DNA of 7,202 bases from the NCBI GenBank assembly GCA_947258805.1, contig CAMYJV010000183.1, forward strand, positions 1 to 7,202, written 5' to 3'. The position numbers were made by a program, and so were the translations under genes. Shown piece after piece: positions 4,654-7,202 of this stretch (within the stretch, counting starts at the first letter, position 1; every line of letters starts with the position of its first letter). The notes below the pieces were generated by a model. The model searched no databases and was not told the origin of the DNA. It saw only the letters and a program-made list of their open reading frames with translations. This DNA comes from an uncultured Gammaproteobacteria bacterium. Its GTDB lineage: Bacteria; Pseudomonadota; Gammaproteobacteria; GCA-2729495.

Positions 4654-7202
4654 TTACTCGTCCTCGAAGCTGTCGCGAAAGATGAGTTCCTCGCCCGCAT
4701 CGCAAATGCCGTCCCCGTCCGCGTCTGGCCCGTCATTGGCCGGATCGTTGTCGGGCAGCGGTCCGAAGCCGTCGGTGCCGATAGCGCAGTCGTCGCAGCT
4801 GTCGCTGTCGAGGTCCTGGCATACGTCTGGGTTCAGAGGCTCGCTATCCTCAATATCCAATACTCCGTCATTGTCATCGTCATCGTCTGTTTCATCGGGC
4901 ACGCCGTCGCCGTCGGTGTCCGGCAACTGACAGTCGGAATCTGCCACGTCGACGAATCCGTCGCAATCATTGTCCAGAACGTCGGCACAGCTGACCTCGT
5001 CGATGGACTCCGTCGGCTCGCAGAACGGCACACTACAATCCTGCGGGCAATTGCCTGTGGACTCCTGGCCCTCGCATAGCAGGTCGCCGCAGGTCGCATC
5101 CACGCGCGGAGCCACGCGGCAGAAGCGGTCGGCACCCGTGTCGATACAGCGCGGATCGGAATCGCTCGTGCCGCAACCGATCGGGTTGGTGCCACCATTA
5201 CCGCAGCAGAAATCACCACCACCACCGTCCTGCTCGCCATTGCAGTCCAACGGGCAGGTCGTGCAATCCTCGCCGTCGCCAATCTCGCACAGCCCGTTGC
5301 CGCATGCCGCGCCGCTGACCCGGGCACAATCGGCGCAACCAAAACCGTCTTCACCAGCCTCACAGTAGGTGTCGAGGTCACAATTGGCCGGATCGTTGAC
5401 CATGACGAACTGGCGCATCATCTCGTGGTCCTCGTGATCAAGGATGTGGCAGTGGTATGGAAAGCGCCCGAGATGATCCTCGTAGCGCGCGATCACGCGC
5501 ACGCGTGTGCCAGCGGGCACGGAAACGGTGTCCTTCCAAGTGTTGATCTCGTGGGCAGCCAGCGGCAGCACGGTGCTGTCGCTGAGCAGCGTGCGGTCGA
5601 GCACCTGGAATGCGACCAGGTGGATATGCATCGGATGCATGATCTCGCCGGGATTCTCGAACTCCCAGATCTCGGTGTTGCCCAGCTGTACGAATTCGGA
5701 CAAATCGTCCCAGTGCTCGTCGCCGGTCGGGGTGCCGCCCGGCCCGTCGAGCGTCTGGATCACCCATTCGTTGCCGGCGCACGTCTCAGCGATACGCTCG
5801 AGCCGGAACCAGCGCGTCAGGTCGGCTTCGATCTCCGCTATGGGCGTTACCGGCCGCAGCGTCGCCGGCACCGGGTCGGTGTGACCGGCCTGGTTGGTCA
5901 CGACGAATCGCATGACATTGGGGACGATGGGCGATGTCGTGTCGTCGTTGCGCAGCACGATCTCGGTCCCAGTCGCAAAGCCCGCAAAATCGATCACGAC
6001 GTCGAAGCGCTCGGCCGGCACCATGTCGATGCGATCGATCTGCACCGGCGCCGAAATCAGGCCGAGGTCCGTGCCGATCAGGGTGAATGGGATGACCTGC
6101 GCGGGCACATCCTGGTTTTCCAGCCGCAGTGAGTACTCACGTGCCTGGGAACCGTTCACGAAACGGAAGCGGTACTTGCCTTTCTTGACGTCGAGAGACG
6201 GCCAGACCTTGCCGTTGACCAGAATCTTGTCACCGAAAAACGTGTCCTGCACGGCGCTCGGGTACGCCAGCGAACCGTCGGGATTGAACTCGCGGTCCTG
6301 GATCACGGCCGGAATCTCGAATTCGCCGGCCGGCAGCCCGAGCGCATCCTCGAAGTCGTCGCGCAGCAGGTAATAACCAGCCATGCCGCCGTAGACATTC
6401 AGACGCGTAATGCCGAGCGCGTGGTCGTGATACCAGAGCGTCGCAGGCAGCTGGTCGTTGGCGTATTCGTAAACGTCCATCTCGCCCGGCATGATGTGAT
6501 ACTCGGGCTGGCCGTCGAAGCGCGCCGGGACATGGCCGCCGTGCAGGTGCGTCACGACGCGCGGCGAGTCGCTGTAGTAGTTGGGCCCGTGCGGGCACTC
6601 ATTCACTTCGAACAGGTGGCCGCCCGGCGGCAGGTCGTTGATATAGGTGACTTCGATCGGCTCACTCACGCGCGCCTCGATGGTAAGGCTCGGGTAGGCG
6701 CCGTTGTAGGTCCACAGGTCGGTCAGCGGCAGTTCGCTGTGCAGTTGCTGTTGCGCGGGCTGCACGGTTACCTCGTACTGCAGCGCGCCGTCGGGGCGCG
6801 TGCCGACCGGCGCGAGCACGCCTGGAATCGGCAATGCGTCGACGAAGGGCTCGAGCCCACAGTCCACTGCCATGTCGCTGCACAGGCTGCCAGGGCCCTG
6901 CGGTGTGCCGCCCGAAGCGATGCAGACATCCGCAGCGACACTGTCCGAGCAGGTCTCTTCTAGGTTGCAGCAGGCGCCCGTCGGCTGCGGGCAGATGTTC
7001 GGGAAGCACGATGCGGTTTCTGTGTCAGGTGTGCCGCCGGCATCTGTGCAGTCGGTCGTCGAAAGCACCGAGCAGGCACCGGTGTCAAAGCAGCACGCAT
7101 ACGTCATCGCGGCGAGCGGATTTAGCGGACTGGCGGGCGGTATGTCCTGGTCGGGAATCGCCTGCGGCGTTCCGTCTCCTGCGTAACCGGTATTGCCGGT
7201 GC
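4654..7202 (-). CDS. Large secreted multicopper oxidase (CotA/bilirubin-oxidase type) with Cys-rich and calcium-binding repeats (N-terminus beyond the window)
   Basis: The minus-strand frame is open from the window edge to TAA at 4656-4654, giving at least 848 residues. The ATG at 7107 (residue 1 here) is probably internal, since in-frame coding (TGNTGYAGDG, AIPDQDIPPA) continues upstream. Residues 5-83 hold two Cys-rich repeats (ACCFDTGACS, GACCNLEETCS). Residues about 85-575 are the oxidase, with all copper motifs: HLHGG (187-191), WYHDH (225-229), HPMHIH (491-496) and YHCHILDHEDHEMM (551-564). Type 1 copper ligands are His491, Cys553, His558 and axial Met563. This predicts electron transfer from a reduced substrate to O2; the substrate may be a phenol, bilirubin-like compound or Mn(II). 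The tail has CGNGLCEIGDGEDCTTC-like repeats, a MopE-like LDNDCDGFVD (711-720), thrombospondin type 3-like Asp-rich repeats (DTDGDGVPDETDDDDDNDG), and ends LIFRDSFEDE. Extracellular location is inferred from the disulphide-rich modules. Confidence 0.93.
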   Translation of the reverse strand, partial: TGNTGYAGDGTPQAIPDQDIPPASPLNPLAAMTYACCFDTGACSVLSTTDCTDAGGTPDTETASCFPNICPQPTGACCNLEETCSDSVAADVCIASGGTPQGPGSLCSDMAVDCGLEPFVDALPIPGVLAPVGTRPDGALQYEVTVQPAQQQLHSELPLTDLWTYNGAYPSLTIEARVSEPIEVTYINDLPPGGHLFEVNECPHGPNYYSDSPRVVTHLHGGHVPARFDGQPEYHIMPGEMDVYEYANDQLPATLWYHDHALGITRLNVYGGMAGYYLLRDDFEDALGLPAGEFEIPAVIQDREFNPDGSLAYPSAVQDTFFGDKILVNGKVWPSLDVKKGKYRFRFVNGSQAREYSLRLENQDVPAQVIPFTLIGTDLGLISAPVQIDRIDMVPAERFDVVIDFAGFATGTEIVLRNDDTTSPIVPNVMRFVVTNQAGHTDPVPATLRPVTPIAEIEADLTRWFRLERIAETCAGNEWVIQTLDGPGGTPTGDEHWDDLSEFVQLGNTEIWEFENPGEIMHPMHIHLVAFQVLDRTLLSDSTVLPLAAHEINTWKDTVSVPAGTRVRVIARYEDHLGRFPYHCHILDHEDHEMMRQFVMVNDPANCDLDTYCEAGEDGFGCADCARVSGAACGNGLCEIGDGEDCTTCPLDCNGEQDGGGGDFCCGNGGTNPIGCGTSDSDPRCIDTGADRFCRVAPRVDATCGDLLCEGQESTGNCPQDCSVPFCEPTESIDEVSCADVLDNDCDGFVDVADSDCQLPDTDGDGVPDETDDDDDNDGVLDIEDSEPLNPDVCQDLDSDSCDDCAIGTDGFGPLPDNDPANDGPDADGDGICDAGEELIFRDSFEDE

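Noticed and set aside
4867..4887. GTC/ATC tandem tract as a microsatellite
   Set aside because: It simply encodes the Asp-rich part of a calcium-binding repeat (DDDDDND) and is short and imperfect.
5425..6132. 235-residue plus-strand open frame inside the oxidase gene
   Set aside because: It lies antisense to the strongly conserved copper-site coding region, has no recognisable domain and is explained by GC-rich third positions.

Overview
The window suggests a high-GC Gram-negative bacterium, most likely a gammaproteobacterium near the Xanthomonadales or Wenzhouxiangella-type lineages. This is inferred from three things: GC-rich codon use in the flanking genes, a secreted 'choice-of-anchor Q' type beta-helix protein, and a large secreted oxidase ending in LIFRDSFEDE, which resembles the short IFxDGFE-like tail I recall from secreted proteins of those groups. 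No rRNA, tRNA, CRISPR array or intact mobile element is visible.

Layout, left to right. Positions 1-473 hold the 3' end of a secreted beta-helix protein gene (+), followed by a perfect 10-bp terminator hairpin. Positions 521-721 (-) hold a transposase relic joining an IS91-type zinc ribbon to an integrase-core-like tail. Positions 780-2743 form a small module with visibly lower GC in places. It has a membrane-anchored alpha/beta hydrolase (-) divergent from a PadR-family regulator (+). The regulator overlaps by 4 bp a 'permease prefix domain 2'-like membrane protein gene that is interrupted by a +1 frameshift. The AT-rich region between the divergent genes carries a promoter-like TATAAT and an imperfect palindrome, a candidate PadR operator.

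Positions 2744-3184 are a 441-bp stretch without a convincing gene, containing alternative GC-rich stems ahead of thrC. Positions 3185-4456 (+) encode a PLP-dependent threonine synthase with an N-terminal zinc-ribbon-like segment. Positions 4457-4653 are a convergent intergenic region with weak hairpins. Positions 4654-7202 (-) encode most of a very large secreted CotA-type multicopper oxidase. All four copper motifs are intact. It is flanked by N-terminal Cys-rich repeats and by a C-terminal region with Cys-rich, MopE-like and thrombospondin type 3-like calcium-binding repeats. Its N-terminus lies beyond the window.

Functionally, only the PadR/prefix protein/hydrolase group looks like a regulatory unit. 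The threonine synthase is a housekeeping gene. The two edge genes encode extracellular proteins. The less ordinary parts are the oxidase's modular architecture and terminal tail, the frameshifted PadR partner with its possible operator, and the chimeric transposase scar at the left edge of the accessory module. I found no strong evidence for a wholly new system.
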